Shown here in pieces: positions 32,351 through 41,127 of a stretch of 64,000 nt of DNA. How positions within the stretch are numbered: position 1 is the stretch's first letter; the number at the start of each line of letters is the position of its first letter. The translations under genes were made by a program, and so were the position numbers. The stretch comes from Parafrigoribacterium_A sp035571875 (GTDB taxonomy: Bacteria; Actinomycetota; Actinomycetes; Actinomycetales; Microbacteriaceae), in contig DATNBR010000079.1 in the NCBI GenBank assembly GCA_035571875.1, positions 57,521-121,520 on the forward strand, given 5' to 3'. The notes beneath the pieces were generated by a model. It was not told the DNA's origin and searched no databases. It worked only from the letters and a program-made list of their open reading frames with translations.

Positions 32351-33241
32351 ATGCATATCGGACTCATCGGTCTCGGCAGAATGGGCAGCAACATGCGCAC
32401 GCGGTTGCGCGACCACGACATCGAGGTCACAGGTTTCGACAGAAATCCGGACGTCACCGACGTCGCGAGCATTGCCGATCTCGTCGAGGCGCTTCCGACG
32501 CCGCGCATCGTCTGGGTCATGGTTCCCGCGGGAGAGATTACGAGCTCTGTCATCACCGAGCTCACCGAAGTGCTCGAAGCCGGCGATCTCATCATCGATG
32601 GTGGGAATTCGCGATTCTCCGAAGACATCCGGCATGCGGAGCAGGTCTCCGCGAAGGGCATCGAGTACATGGATGCTGGAGTCTCCGGGGGTGTCTGGGG
32701 ACTGAAGAACGGGTACGGTCTCATGGTCGGCGGCAGCGACAGCAGTGTCGAGCGCGCGATGCCGATCTTCGATGCACTTCGGCCGGAAGGGCCGCGCGAA
32801 GAGGGATTCGTGCACGTCGGCGAGATCGGTGCTGGCCACTACGCGAAGATGGTGCACAACGGCATCGAGTATGCGCTCATGCAGGCGTATGCCGAGGGGT
32901 ATGAACTGCTCGACAAGCGCGAAGACATCATCAAGGACGTCACCGGAACCTTCAAGGCCTGGCAGCGCGGAACGGTCGTGCGCTCATGGCTGCTGGAATT
33001 GCTGGTGCGCGCCCTCGAAGCGGATCCTGATCTGGATGACATCGAGGGCTACGTCGAAGACTCCGGTGAAGGTCGCTGGACGATCGAGGAAGCCATCGCC
33101 AATGCCGTGCCGGTGCCGACCATCAGTGCGTCGATCTTCGCACGTTTCGTCTCCCGCCAGGGTTCGGAGTCTCCCGCGATGAAAGCGGTCGCGGCGCTGC
33201 GTCAACAGTTCGGCGGGCACGCGGTCAAAAAGGCCGAATAA
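32351..33241 (+). CDS. gnd: 6-phosphogluconate dehydrogenase, short decarboxylating form
   Basis: 296 residues, the short (about 300) GndA type. MHIGLIGLGRMGSNMRTRLRDHDIEVTGFDRN is the NAD(P)-binding Rossmann fold, LIIDGGNSRFSEDIR is the 6PGDH GGN motif, and GAGHYAKMVHNGIEYALMQAYAEGYELL carries the catalytic Lys and Asn. It oxidises and decarboxylates 6-phosphogluconate to ribulose-5-phosphate in the pentose phosphate pathway. Its insertion between dnaN and recF is common in actinobacteria. Confidence 0.95.
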   Translation: MHIGLIGLGRMGSNMRTRLRDHDIEVTGFDRNPDVTDVASIADLVEALPTPRIVWVMVPAGEITSSVITELTEVLEAGDLIIDGGNSRFSEDIRHAEQVSAKGIEYMDAGVSGGVWGLKNGYGLMVGGSDSSVERAMPIFDALRPEGPREEGFVHVGEIGAGHYAKMVHNGIEYALMQAYAEGYELLDKREDIIKDVTGTFKAWQRGTVVRSWLLELLVRALEADPDLDDIEGYVEDSGEGRWTIEEAIANAVPVPTISASIFARFVSRQGSESPAMKAVAALRQQFGGHAVKKAE

Positions 33242-33251
33242 TCGTGGCAGC

Positions 33252-34439
33252 GTGATCGTCACACACCTGAGCCTCAGCGACTTTCGTAATTACCACAGTG
33301 CGGAGGTCGCGCTCAGTGCCGGCCCTAACCTGTTCGTGGGCAGCAATGGTCAGGGCAAGACGAACCTCGTGGAGTCGTTGGGCTTTCTGAGCACACTGGG
33401 TTCCCACCGGGTTTCCATCGATCACGCGATGATTCGTCAGGGGGCGGACGCCGCGATCATCCGTGCCCGGCTCGAACACGGCGATCGACAACTGCTCGCC
33501 GAGGTGCAGATCAATCGCACCGGGGCCAATCGCGCGCAGGTGAATCGCGCGGTGATCAAGACCAGGGAACTCCCGCGTTACTTCTCGAGCGTCTTGTTCG
33601 CGCCGGAAGATCTCGCCCTCGTGCGCGGCGAACCCTCGGGCAGGCGCCGCTTCCTCGATGAGCTGCTGGTTCTGCTCTCGCCACGGTATTCCGGCGTGAT
33701 GGCCGACTACGACCGGGTTCTGAAACAGCGCAATTCACTGCTCAAATCGGCCAGGACATCCGGCGTCAAGGGCAACCAGCTCAGCACCCTCGAGATCTGG
33801 GATGACCGACTCGTCACCCTGGGCTCGGAGTTGATCGAGGCTCGCACCGGCCTCGTCGCTCGACTTCTGCCCGACGTCACCGCGGCATACGAGGCCGTCG
33901 CGGGTGAGGATCATCACGCGAGCCTGTCGAACTACCTCACGATCGCCGATCCGGATGGCGCCGGCTTCGACGCGGAGACAAGTGGGACGCAGTCGCGCCC
34001 CGGAGATAAACCCGTGTGCACGGAGGAGGCCGCGGCCGGTTTTCGCTCCGCACTCGACCGGCTCCGCCGGAGTGAACTCGACCGCGGGATCACGCTCGTC
34101 GGACCGCACCGAGACGACCTCGTGCTCGAACTCAACGGGATGCCGGCCCGCGGCTATGCCAGCCACGGCGAATCCTGGTCCTTCGCGCTCGCTCTCAAGC
34201 TCGCCTCCGCGGGACTTCTGCGCAGGGAGTCGGCCACGGGCGACCCGGTGCTTATGCTCGATGACGTCTTTGCGGAACTGGACCAGTCTCGCCGGCTGCG
34301 GCTGGCATCCGCGGTCGCCGGCTTCGAGCAGGTGCTCATCACCGCCGCCGTCTTCGACGATGTGCCCACCGAGCTCGCGGCGCACACCGTGCGCATCGAG
34401 GCCGGCACGATCCTGGCGCCGGAAGAGGGCGAACAATGA
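33252..34439 (+). CDS. recF: DNA replication and repair protein RecF
   Basis: 395 residues from GTG 33252. IVTHLSLSDFRNYHSAEV and the Walker A VGSNGQGKTNLVESLGFLS start the protein; LFAPEDLALVRGEPSGRRRFLDELL, LVGPHRDDLVLELNGMPARGYASHGESWSFALALKLA (signature) and VLMLDDVFAELDQSRRLRLA (Walker B) complete the ABC-type ATPase. It helps load RecA at gaps. The stop overlaps dciA as ATGA. Confidence 0.96.
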   Translation: MIVTHLSLSDFRNYHSAEVALSAGPNLFVGSNGQGKTNLVESLGFLSTLGSHRVSIDHAMIRQGADAAIIRARLEHGDRQLLAEVQINRTGANRAQVNRAVIKTRELPRYFSSVLFAPEDLALVRGEPSGRRRFLDELLVLLSPRYSGVMADYDRVLKQRNSLLKSARTSGVKGNQLSTLEIWDDRLVTLGSELIEARTGLVARLLPDVTAAYEAVAGEDHHASLSNYLTIADPDGAGFDAETSGTQSRPGDKPVCTEEAAAGFRSALDRLRRSELDRGITLVGPHRDDLVLELNGMPARGYASHGESWSFALALKLASAGLLRRESATGDPVLMLDDVFAELDQSRRLRLASAVAGFEQVLITAAVFDDVPTELAAHTVRIEAGTILAPEEGEQ

Positions 34440-34966
34440 GCACCGACAGACCGGTGGGCCCGAACAGCGAGGGCAACTCGAGCGAGCAGTCGGAGTCGAG
34501 GTCGGTCTACCTGCGGTTTCGCCGGGTCTTCGGCGATGGCTCGTCGCGATCGTCCGACGCGCGAAAACGTGCGCAGCGCGAGCCCGGCTCCAGCTCACCA
34601 TTCGGCAGCGGGCGCGACCCAGAGGGCCTGGGTTCCGTCGTCGACGCGCTCACCTCGCGGCTCGGCTGGAACTCGCCGCTCGCGCAATCGGAACTGCTCG
34701 CATCCTGGAGCGAGGTGGCCGGTGCCGAGACGGCCGAGCACTCCGCCCCGGTCGGCATCGAGGACGGCGTGCTGACGGTTCGCTGCGACTCGACGGCCTG
34801 GGCGACACAGTTGCGCATCATGCGCGTGCAGATCGCGACGAGCATCGCGAACCGGTATCCGGATGCCGGTATCACTCAGGTGCGGTTCGAAGGGCCGGGT
34901 GTTCCCTCGTGGAAAAGAGGCCCCAGATCAATTCCAGGGCGTGGTCCGCGCGATACTTACGGCTGA
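34436..34966 (+). CDS. dciA: DciA-type (DUF721) helicase loader
   Basis: 176 residues. The C-terminal half (GSVVDALTSRLGWNSPLAQSELLASWSEVAGAETAEHSAPVGIEDGVLTVRCDSTAWATQLRIM) is the DUF721 KH-like domain of DciA; the N-terminal half is Ser/Arg-rich and probably disordered. DciA recruits DnaB in bacteria without DnaC. It is coupled to recF by ATGA overlap, the normal actinobacterial location (Rv0004). Confidence 0.92.
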   Translation: MSTDRPVGPNSEGNSSEQSESRSVYLRFRRVFGDGSSRSSDARKRAQREPGSSSPFGSGRDPEGLGSVVDALTSRLGWNSPLAQSELLASWSEVAGAETAEHSAPVGIEDGVLTVRCDSTAWATQLRIMRVQIATSIANRYPDAGITQVRFEGPGVPSWKRGPRSIPGRGPRDTYG

Positions 34967-35003
34967 CTGGACAAAAGAGGTCGCCGGAGCAGAATAAAGT
35001 CCC

Positions 35004-35027
35004 CAGAGGGGCGATTTGGCCCCTCTG
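35004..35027 (+). promoter_or_regulatory. Hairpin in the gyrB leader
   Basis: CAGAGGGGC and GCCCCTCTG form a 9-base perfect stem with loop GATTTG, about 100 bases before the gyrB start. No T-run follows on the plus strand, so it is not a standard terminator. It may be an attenuating or supercoiling-sensitive element; this is inference. Confidence 0.55.
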
Positions 35028-35130
35028 AGGGTCGCCATTTGGTAGACTGGTGGGGTCGTCACGGTATCTCCTAGTCGCAGGAGCAGGGCAATGAACGACG
35101 CTCGATCTATCGGCTGGAGCCTCATTCCAT

Positions 35131-37113
35131 ATGTCAACTAATTCGACCCCCAAGTTCGACCACAGCTACGGCGCGGATGACATCCAGATTCTTGAGGGGC
35201 TCGAGGCGGTTCGCAAGCGGCCGGGCATGTACATCGGCTCCACCGGTCCCCGTGGTCTGCACCACCTCGTCTACGAGGTGGTCGACAACTCAGTCGATGA
35301 GGCCCTCGCCGGTTACGCCGACGACATCCAGGTCACCATGACCCGCGACGGCGGCATCCGCGTCATCGACAACGGTCGAGGTATCCCGGTCGGTCTCAAC
35401 AAGGCGGAGAACAAGTCCACCGTCGAGGTCGTGATGACCATCCTGCACGCCGGCGGAAAGTTCGGCGGCGGCGGCTACGCCGTCTCCGGTGGTCTGCACG
35501 GCGTCGGCATCTCCGTGGTGAACGCGCTCTCCCGCGAGGTGGATGTCGAGGTACACCAGCAGGGTCACGCCTGGCGCATGAGCTTCAAGCACGGTGTTCC
35601 CGTCGCACCCCTCGCGAAGGGCGAGGCGGTGGAGGGCACCGGAACCACGATCACCTTCTGGCCGAGCGCCGAGACCTTCGAGACGGTCGAGTTCGACTTC
35701 GAGACGCTGCGCGCGCGGTTCCAGCAGATGGCGTTCCTCAACAAGGGACTGCGCATCACTCTCACCGACGAGCGTGTGCACCTCGACGAGCACGGCGTCG
35801 AGCAGGAGCCGGTTGTCGTCAGCTACCTCTACGAACAGGGCCTCGTCGACTACGTGCAGTACCTGAACTCGGCGAAGAAGGTCGAGGTCGTGCACCCCGA
35901 CATCATCTCCTTCGAGTTGGAGGACACTGACGCGAAGATCTCCCTCGAGGTCGCGATGCAGTGGACCAGTTCGTACCAGGAGAGCGTGCACACCTACGCG
36001 AACACGATCAACACGCACGAGGGTGGAACCCACGAAGAGGGATTCCGCGCGGCGCTCACCACGCTCGTCAACAAGTACGCCAGGGAGAAGGGAATCATCA
36101 AGGAGAAGGATGACAACCTTACCGGCGACGACGTGCGTGAGGGTCTCACCGCCGTCATCTCGGTGAAGCTCTCCGAGCCGCAGTTCGAGGGCCAGACCAA
36201 GACCAAGCTCGGCAACACGATCGCCAAGTCCTTCGTGCAAAAGGTCGCCGGAGACCAGCTCGGCGACTGGTTCGATCGCAACCCCACCCAGGCCAGAGAC
36301 GTCATCCGCAAGGCCATTCAGGCATCCGCGGCCAGGCTCGCTGCCCGCAAGGCGCGCGAGCAGACCAGGCGCAAGGGACTGCTCGAGTCGAGCGGCATGC
36401 CGGGCAAGCTCCGCGACTGCTCGAGCAACGACCCGAGCCTGTCCGAGATCTTCATGGTCGAGGGCGACTCCGCCGGCGGTTCCGCCGTTCAGGGGCGCAA
36501 CCCCGAGTTCCAGGCGATCCTGCCGCTGCGAGGCAAGATCCTCAACGTGGAGAAGGCGCGTCTCGACCGCGCACTCGCGAACAACGAGGTGCAGTCGATG
36601 ATTACCGCCTTCGGCGCGGGAGTCGGCGAGGACTTCGACCCCGACAAGGCCAGGTACCACAAGATCGTGCTCATGGCAGATGCGGATGTCGATGGCCAGC
36701 ACATCACAACGCTGCTGCTCACCCTGCTGTTCCGCTACATGCGGCCGCTCATCGACCTCGGTTACGTCTACCTTGCGCAGCCGCCGCTGTACCGACTCAA
36801 GTGGAGCAACTCGCCGCACGAATACGTCTACAGCGATGCCGAGCGTGACGCGCTCGTCGAGGCGGGCATCGCCGCAGGCAAGCGCATCCCGAAAGACAAC
36901 GGAATCCAGCGCTACAAGGGTCTCGGCGAGATGGACTACAAGGAACTGTGGGAGACCACGATGGATCCCGCGACTCGAACGCTGCTGCAGGTGACCCTGG
37001 ATGACGCACTCGCCGCAGACGAGATCTTCTCGACGCTCATGGGTGAAGACGTCGAGTCGCGCCGCAGCTTCATCCAGCGCAACGCCAAGGACGTCAGGTT
37101 CCTGGACATCTGA
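35131..37113 (+). CDS. gyrB: DNA gyrase subunit B
   Basis: 660 residues. GHKL ATPase at the N-terminus (LEGLEAVRKRPGMYIGSTGPRGLHHLVYEVVDNSVDEALAG, RVIDNGRGIPV, GGLHGVGISVVNALS), transducer, and Toprim domain with EIFMVEGDSAGGSAVQGRNPEFQAILPLRGKILNVEKA and MADADVDGQHITTLLLTL; it ends RNAKDVRFLDI as expected. It supplies ATP hydrolysis to negative supercoiling. The window shows no fluoroquinolone/coumarin interpretation beyond a complete wild-type-like gene. Confidence 0.98.
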   Translation: MSTNSTPKFDHSYGADDIQILEGLEAVRKRPGMYIGSTGPRGLHHLVYEVVDNSVDEALAGYADDIQVTMTRDGGIRVIDNGRGIPVGLNKAENKSTVEVVMTILHAGGKFGGGGYAVSGGLHGVGISVVNALSREVDVEVHQQGHAWRMSFKHGVPVAPLAKGEAVEGTGTTITFWPSAETFETVEFDFETLRARFQQMAFLNKGLRITLTDERVHLDEHGVEQEPVVVSYLYEQGLVDYVQYLNSAKKVEVVHPDIISFELEDTDAKISLEVAMQWTSSYQESVHTYANTINTHEGGTHEEGFRAALTTLVNKYAREKGIIKEKDDNLTGDDVREGLTAVISVKLSEPQFEGQTKTKLGNTIAKSFVQKVAGDQLGDWFDRNPTQARDVIRKAIQASAARLAARKAREQTRRKGLLESSGMPGKLRDCSSNDPSLSEIFMVEGDSAGGSAVQGRNPEFQAILPLRGKILNVEKARLDRALANNEVQSMITAFGAGVGEDFDPDKARYHKIVLMADADVDGQHITTLLLTLLFRYMRPLIDLGYVYLAQPPLYRLKWSNSPHEYVYSDAERDALVEAGIAAGKRIPKDNGIQRYKGLGEMDYKELWETTMDPATRTLLQVTLDDALAADEIFSTLMGEDVESRRSFIQRNAKDVRFLDI

Positions 37114-37145
37114 CGCGCCAAGGCGCGCAGCGCCGATGGCCCTCA

Positions 37146-37187
37146 GGGTCGAGTGATCGGCCCTTTCGGCCGAGCGCATCGAGACCC
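37146..37187. repeat. REP-like palindromic element between gyrB and gyrA
   Basis: A 42-base imperfect inverted repeat runs from GGGTCGAGTGATCGGCC to GGCCGAGCGCATCGAGACCC with a 5-base CTTTC loop. The GGTCGAG...CATCGAGACC ends match the style of short repeated extragenic palindromes I recall from Microbacteriaceae. No second copy is found in this window. It can form a hairpin in the gyrBA transcript. Confidence 0.6.
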
Positions 37188-37225
37188 AACCGACGAACTA
37201 CATAAAAAACGAAGACTGGAAGTTT

Positions 37226-39820
37226 ATGGCTGACGAAACCGAAACCAGCGAGAACGACGGCGCGGCCGACCACATCGCGGGCAAAGAGATCGACACGGCG
37301 CACGACAAGATAAGCCAGGTCGACCTGCAGCTCGAGATGCAGCGCTCGTACCTCGACTACGCGATGAGCGTCATCGTCGGTCGCGCGCTTCCCCTCGTCG
37401 AGGATGGCCTCAAGCCCGTGCACCGCCGCGTGATCTACGCGATGTACGACGGTGGCTACCGGCCAGACAAGGGATTCTCGAAGTGCACCCGCGTCATCGG
37501 CGACGTCATGGGGCAGTTCCATCCGCACGGCGACTCCTCGGTCTATGACGCGCTCGTGCGACTCGTCCAGCCGTGGAGCCTCCGCTACCCACTCGCGCTC
37601 GGCCAAGGCAACTTCGGTTCGCCCGGCAACGACGGTGCGGCCGCCCACCGCTATACCGAGACCAAAATGGCGCCGCTCGCCATGGAAATGGTTCGGGACA
37701 TCGAAGAGGAGACCGTCGACTTCCAGCCGAACTACGACGGTCGCACCCAGGAGCCGACGGTTCTGCCGAGCCGGTTCCCGAACCTGCTCGTCAATGGCTC
37801 GGTGGGCATCGCGGTCGGCATGGCCACGAACATCCCGCCGCACAACCTTCGCGAGGTCGGCGAGGCGGCACTGTGGCACCTCGCGCACCCCGACGCCTCG
37901 CAGGAGGAACTCGTCGACGCACTGATCCAGCGCATCAAGGGACCGGACTTCCCGACCGGCGCGCAGATCCTCGGCATCAAAGGCATCCAGGATGCGTATC
38001 GCACCGGCCGCGGATCGATCACGATGCGCGCCGTCGTCAACGTCGAGGAGCTCCAGGGTCGCACCTGCCTCGTCGTCACCGAACTGCCGTACCAGGTCAA
38101 CCCCGACAACCTGGCACTCAAAATCGCTGACCTCGTCAAGGAGGGCAAGCTCGCGGGCATCGCCGACATCCGCGATGAGACCTCCGGCCGCACCGGCCAG
38201 CGCCTCGTCATCGTGCTCAAGCGCGACGCCGTCGCGAAGGTCGTGCTCAACAACCTCTACAAGCACACCCAGCTGCAGGAGAACTTCGGCGCGAACATGC
38301 TCGCGATCGTCGACGGCATCCCTCGCACCCTGTCGATCGACGGCTTCGTCACAGCGTGGGCCACCCACCAGATCGACGTCATCGTGCGTCGCACCCGGTT
38401 CAGACTTCGCAAGGCGGAGGAGCGTGCCCACATCCTGCGCGGCTACCTCAAGGCGCTCGACGCGCTCGATGAGGTCATCGCGCTCATCCGTCGCTCGCCC
38501 ACGGTCGAGGATGCCCGCGACGGCCTGATCGACCTGCTCACGATCGACGAACTGCAGGCCAGGGCCATCCTCGACATGCAGTTGCGCAGGCTTGCCGCGC
38601 TCGAGCGTCAGAAGATCATCGAGGAGAACGAGAAGATCGAGCAGGAGATCGCGGAGTACAACGCGATCCTCGCCGACCCGCAGCGTCAGCGCGACATCGT
38701 GAGCGAGGAGCTCACCGAGCTCATCGACAAGTACGGCGACGACCGCCGCACCGAGATCATGTTCGGCTTCGATGGCGACATGAACATGGAAGACCTCATC
38801 CCCGAAGAGGAGATGGTGGTCACGGTCACTCGTGATGGCTACGTCAAGCGCACTCGCAGCGACAACTACCGCAGCCAGCACCGCGGCGGCAAGGGTGTCA
38901 AGGGTGCACAGTTGCGAGCGGATGACGTGGTGGAGCACTTCTTCGTCACCACGACGCACCACTGGTTGCTCTTCTTCACCAATAAGGGACGCGTGTATCG
39001 CGCGAAGACCTACGAACTGCAGGAGGCCGGTCGCGACGCGAAGGGACAGCACGTCGCGAACCTCCTCGCCCTGCAGCCGGAGGAGGAGATCGCCCAGATT
39101 CTCGCGATCCGCGACTACGAGGCGGCGAACTACCTCGTGCTCGCGACACGCGCCGGTCTGGTCAAGAAGACGCTGCTCTCGGAATACGACACGAACCGCT
39201 CCGGTGGCATCATCGCGATCAACCTGCGCGAGGACGACGAGCTCGTCTCCGCGAAGCTCGTGGAGCGCGATTCGGACCTGCTGCTGGTCTCGCGCAAGGG
39301 AATGTCGCTTCGGTTCACCGCATCCGATGAGGCGTTGCGACCCATGGGCCGCGCGACCTCCGGCGTGATCGGAATGCACTTCCGCGAGGATGACACCCTG
39401 CTCGCCGCGACCGTGGTGAGCGACGAGGGTTACGTCTTCGTCGTGACGGAGGGCGGCTACGCCAAGCGCACCTCGGTCGACCAGTACCGCACCCAGAACC
39501 GCGGCGGACTCGGCATCAAGGTGGCGAAGCTCGCCGAGGCGCGAGGCGATCTCGCGGGTGCCCTGATCGTCGAGGAGGACGACGAGGTCCTTGTGGTTCT
39601 TGCCAGCGGCAAGGTGGTACGCTCCTCCGTGGCCGAAGTACCGGCCAAGGGCCGTGACACCATGGGTGTCGTGTTCGCCAGGTTTGCGGACGACGACCGA
39701 ATCATCGCAGTCGCGAAGAACAGCGAACGTAATCTGGACGAACAGAGCCAGGAAATCCAGAATGACGACACACCGGTCGTGGAATCAGAAGCCGGGAAGG
39801 ACGAAGCAATAGATGAGTAG
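37226..39820 (+). CDS. gyrA: DNA gyrase subunit A
   Basis: 864 residues. The breakage-reunion domain has VIVGRALPLVEDGLKPVHRRVIYAM and the quinolone-determining region with KCTRVIGDVMGQFHPHGDSSVYDALVRL, followed by the catalytic Tyr in AAHRYTETKMA. The C-terminal DNA-wrapping beta-pinwheel has repeated motifs, including the GyrA box-like QHRGGKGVKGAQ and NRGGLGIKV. A Ser/Glu-rich tail ends in EAGKDEAIDE. The first base-pairs of the DUF3566 gene overlap its 3' end. Confidence 0.98.
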   Translation: MADETETSENDGAADHIAGKEIDTAHDKISQVDLQLEMQRSYLDYAMSVIVGRALPLVEDGLKPVHRRVIYAMYDGGYRPDKGFSKCTRVIGDVMGQFHPHGDSSVYDALVRLVQPWSLRYPLALGQGNFGSPGNDGAAAHRYTETKMAPLAMEMVRDIEEETVDFQPNYDGRTQEPTVLPSRFPNLLVNGSVGIAVGMATNIPPHNLREVGEAALWHLAHPDASQEELVDALIQRIKGPDFPTGAQILGIKGIQDAYRTGRGSITMRAVVNVEELQGRTCLVVTELPYQVNPDNLALKIADLVKEGKLAGIADIRDETSGRTGQRLVIVLKRDAVAKVVLNNLYKHTQLQENFGANMLAIVDGIPRTLSIDGFVTAWATHQIDVIVRRTRFRLRKAEERAHILRGYLKALDALDEVIALIRRSPTVEDARDGLIDLLTIDELQARAILDMQLRRLAALERQKIIEENEKIEQEIAEYNAILADPQRQRDIVSEELTELIDKYGDDRRTEIMFGFDGDMNMEDLIPEEEMVVTVTRDGYVKRTRSDNYRSQHRGGKGVKGAQLRADDVVEHFFVTTTHHWLLFFTNKGRVYRAKTYELQEAGRDAKGQHVANLLALQPEEEIAQILAIRDYEAANYLVLATRAGLVKKTLLSEYDTNRSGGIIAINLREDDELVSAKLVERDSDLLLVSRKGMSLRFTASDEALRPMGRATSGVIGMHFREDDTLLAATVVSDEGYVFVVTEGGYAKRTSVDQYRTQNRGGLGIKVAKLAEARGDLAGALIVEEDDEVLVVLASGKVVRSSVAEVPAKGRDTMGVVFARFADDDRIIAVAKNSERNLDEQSQEIQNDDTPVVESEAGKDEAIDE

Positions 39821-40220
39821 CGTCGCCGAGAAACTTCAACGAAAGTCGCAGAAGGCTGCGGCAACCAAGCAGGTTCGCCTCAAGCTCGTCTACGTCGACT
39901 TCTGGTCGGCCGTGAAGCTGTCGTTCCTGATCGCTCTCGCGCTCGGCGTCGTGCTGGTCGTCGCTACGGTTCTGATCTGGATCGTGCTCGACACGACCGG
40001 CATCTTCGGACACCTCGACGGCCTCCTGCAGGAGATCCTGAACGACAGCAGCTTCAGCGTGACCGACATCGTGTCGCTCGGAACCGTGTTGCTGTTCTCG
40101 GTCATCGCGGCGCTTCTCAACCTCGTGATCGGCACCGCGCTCGGCGCGATCACGGCGCTGCTGTACAACTTCAGCGTGCGGATCACCGGCGGACTCCTGG
40201 TGGGGTTCACCAACAACTGA
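39813..40220 (+). CDS. DUF3566-family membrane protein
   Basis: 135 residues: a basic N-terminus (KLQRKSQKAAATKQVRLKLVYVD), two long hydrophobic helices (VKLSFLIALALGVVLVVATVLIWIVLD and TVLLFSVIAALLNLVIGTALGAITALLYNF) and a central linker. It is the actinobacterial DUF3566 protein that typically follows gyrA. Function is not established. It overlaps gyrA by 8 bases. Confidence 0.88.
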   Translation: MSSVAEKLQRKSQKAAATKQVRLKLVYVDFWSAVKLSFLIALALGVVLVVATVLIWIVLDTTGIFGHLDGLLQEILNDSSFSVTDIVSLGTVLLFSVIAALLNLVIGTALGAITALLYNFSVRITGGLLVGFTNN

Positions 40221-40225
40221 TCCGA

Positions 40226-40255
40226 TTGGGTGAAAATCGGCCGGTGCGATACTCT
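40226..40255 (+). promoter_or_regulatory. Probable promoter of tRNA-Ile
   Basis: TTGGGT (40226-40231) and TACTCT (40250-40255) are 18 bases apart and end 14 bases before the tRNA 5' end. The boxes are only fair matches to consensus, but the position fits. Confidence 0.45.
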
Positions 40256-40268
40256 CGTATCTGCCCAC

Positions 40269-40342
40269 GGGGATATAGCTCAGGCGGTTAGAGCGCTTCG
40301 CTGATAACGAAGAGGTCCCAGGTTCAAGTCCTGGTATCCCCA
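40269..40342 (+). tRNA. tRNA-Ile (GAT)
   Basis: 74 nucleotides fold into a full cloverleaf: acceptor GGGGATA/TATCCCC, D stem GCTC/GAGC, anticodon stem CTTCG/CGAAG with loop CTGATAA (anticodon GAT), T stem CCAGG/CCTGG with loop TTCAAGT, discriminator A. CCA is not encoded. A tRNA-Ile/tRNA-Ala pair downstream of gyrA, outside any rRNA operon, is usual in actinobacteria. Confidence 0.98.
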
Positions 40343-40366
40343 CTCGAATCCCACCCGGATTCATGC

Positions 40367-40439
40367 GGGGCCTTAGCTCAATTGGTAGAGCGCCTGCTTT
40401 GCAAGCAGGAGGTCAGGGGTTCGATTCCCCTAGGCTCCA
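40367..40439 (+). tRNA. tRNA-Ala (TGC)
   Basis: 73 nucleotides: acceptor GGGGCCT/AGGCTCC (one G-T wobble), D stem GCTC/GAGC, anticodon stem CCTGC/GCAGG with loop TTTGCAA (anticodon TGC), T stem AGGGG/CCCCT with loop TTCGATT. CCA is not encoded. It lies 24 bases after tRNA-Ile and probably shares its transcript. Confidence 0.98.
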
Positions 40440-40450
40440 CATATTCGCCC

Positions 40451-41035
40451 TCAGCGGTTGATCGCGTCCTTGGGCCTCGCGCGCAGGTGGGCTCGCTCGC
40501 CCTGCTTGCCGAACAAACTGAGGAACTCCACGGGCTCGTCGTCGCAGGACCCGAACCAGTGCGGTATCCGCGTGTCGAACTCCGCGGCCTCGCCGGGGAC
40601 GAGCACGAGGTCGCGTTCACCGAGCACGACCCTGAGCCTCCCGTTGAGGATGTAGAGCCACTCGTACCCCTCGTGGGTCTTCGGCTCCGGCGTGCGACGC
40701 TCGCCGGTCATCACGATCTTGAATGCCTGGATGCCCTCGGCACGCCTGGTGAGCGGCAGCATCGTCATGCCGTGATGTTTGACCGGTTGCAGGTGGATGC
40801 GCGGATCACCCGTGGCCGGGGCGTCCACGAGCTCATCGAGGGTCACGCCGTACGCCCTCGCGAGCGGGAACAGCAGCTCGAGGGTCGCTCGTCGTTCTCC
40901 GGACTCCAGACGGGAGAGCGTGCTGATCGAAATGCCGGTCTGTGCCGAGAGCGCAGACAGGGTCAGGTCGCGAGCCAGACGCAGGGAGCGCAGGTGGGGT
41001 CCGATCTTCTGCAGGGACTGCTCGATGTCATCCAT
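40451..41035 (-). CDS. XRE-family regulator with C-terminal cupin domain
   Basis: 194 residues from ATG 41035. Residues about 10-65 are an XRE helix-turn-helix (LRSLRLARDLTLSALSAQTGISISTLSRLESGERRATLELLFPLARAYGVTLDELV). The C-terminal half is a cupin (HEGYEWLYILNGRLRVVLGERDLVLVPGEAAEFDTRIPHWFGSC) with putative metal-binding His/Glu. Such proteins are one-component small-molecule sensors. It is divergent from the alpha/beta-hydrolase gene; the gap contains a repeat pattern described as operator below. It ends directly next to tRNA-Ala. Confidence 0.92.
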   Translation of the reverse strand: MDDIEQSLQKIGPHLRSLRLARDLTLSALSAQTGISISTLSRLESGERRATLELLFPLARAYGVTLDELVDAPATGDPRIHLQPVKHHGMTMLPLTRRAEGIQAFKIVMTGERRTPEPKTHEGYEWLYILNGRLRVVLGERDLVLVPGEAAEFDTRIPHWFGSCDDEPVEFLSLFGKQGERAHLRARPKDAINR

Positions 41036-41039
41036 CACC

Positions 41040-41071
41040 CAAGCTTGCCATGGCGGCAAACAAGCTTGCCA
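41040..41071. promoter_or_regulatory. Putative XRE operator, regulator/hydrolase gap
   Basis: Two copies of CAAGCTTGCCA (41040-41050 and 41061-41071) are spaced 21 bases, two DNA turns, and the region contains GGCAA-N6-TTGCC (41055-41070). The same inverted repeat recurs upstream of the methyltransferase gene. It sits next to the start codon of the XRE gene, consistent with autoregulation. Confidence 0.65.
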
Positions 41072-41127
41072 ACCGCAATAGACCCCAAGTCCGCGACCTT
41101 CGCCGAGCCTTCCCGTACGATGGGTCG

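Noticed and set aside
35290..37179. 629-codon minus-strand open frame opposite gyrB
   Set aside because: Antisense shadow of gyrB with no start signal.
37094..39379. 761-codon minus-strand open frame opposite gyrA
   Set aside because: Caused by codon bias of gyrA; product shows repetitive Val/Asp/Glu composition and no domain.
40269..40439. tRNA-Ile/tRNA-Ala pair as part of an rRNA operon spacer
   Set aside because: No 16S or 23S rRNA sequence on either side; the pair follows gyrA as in other actinobacteria.
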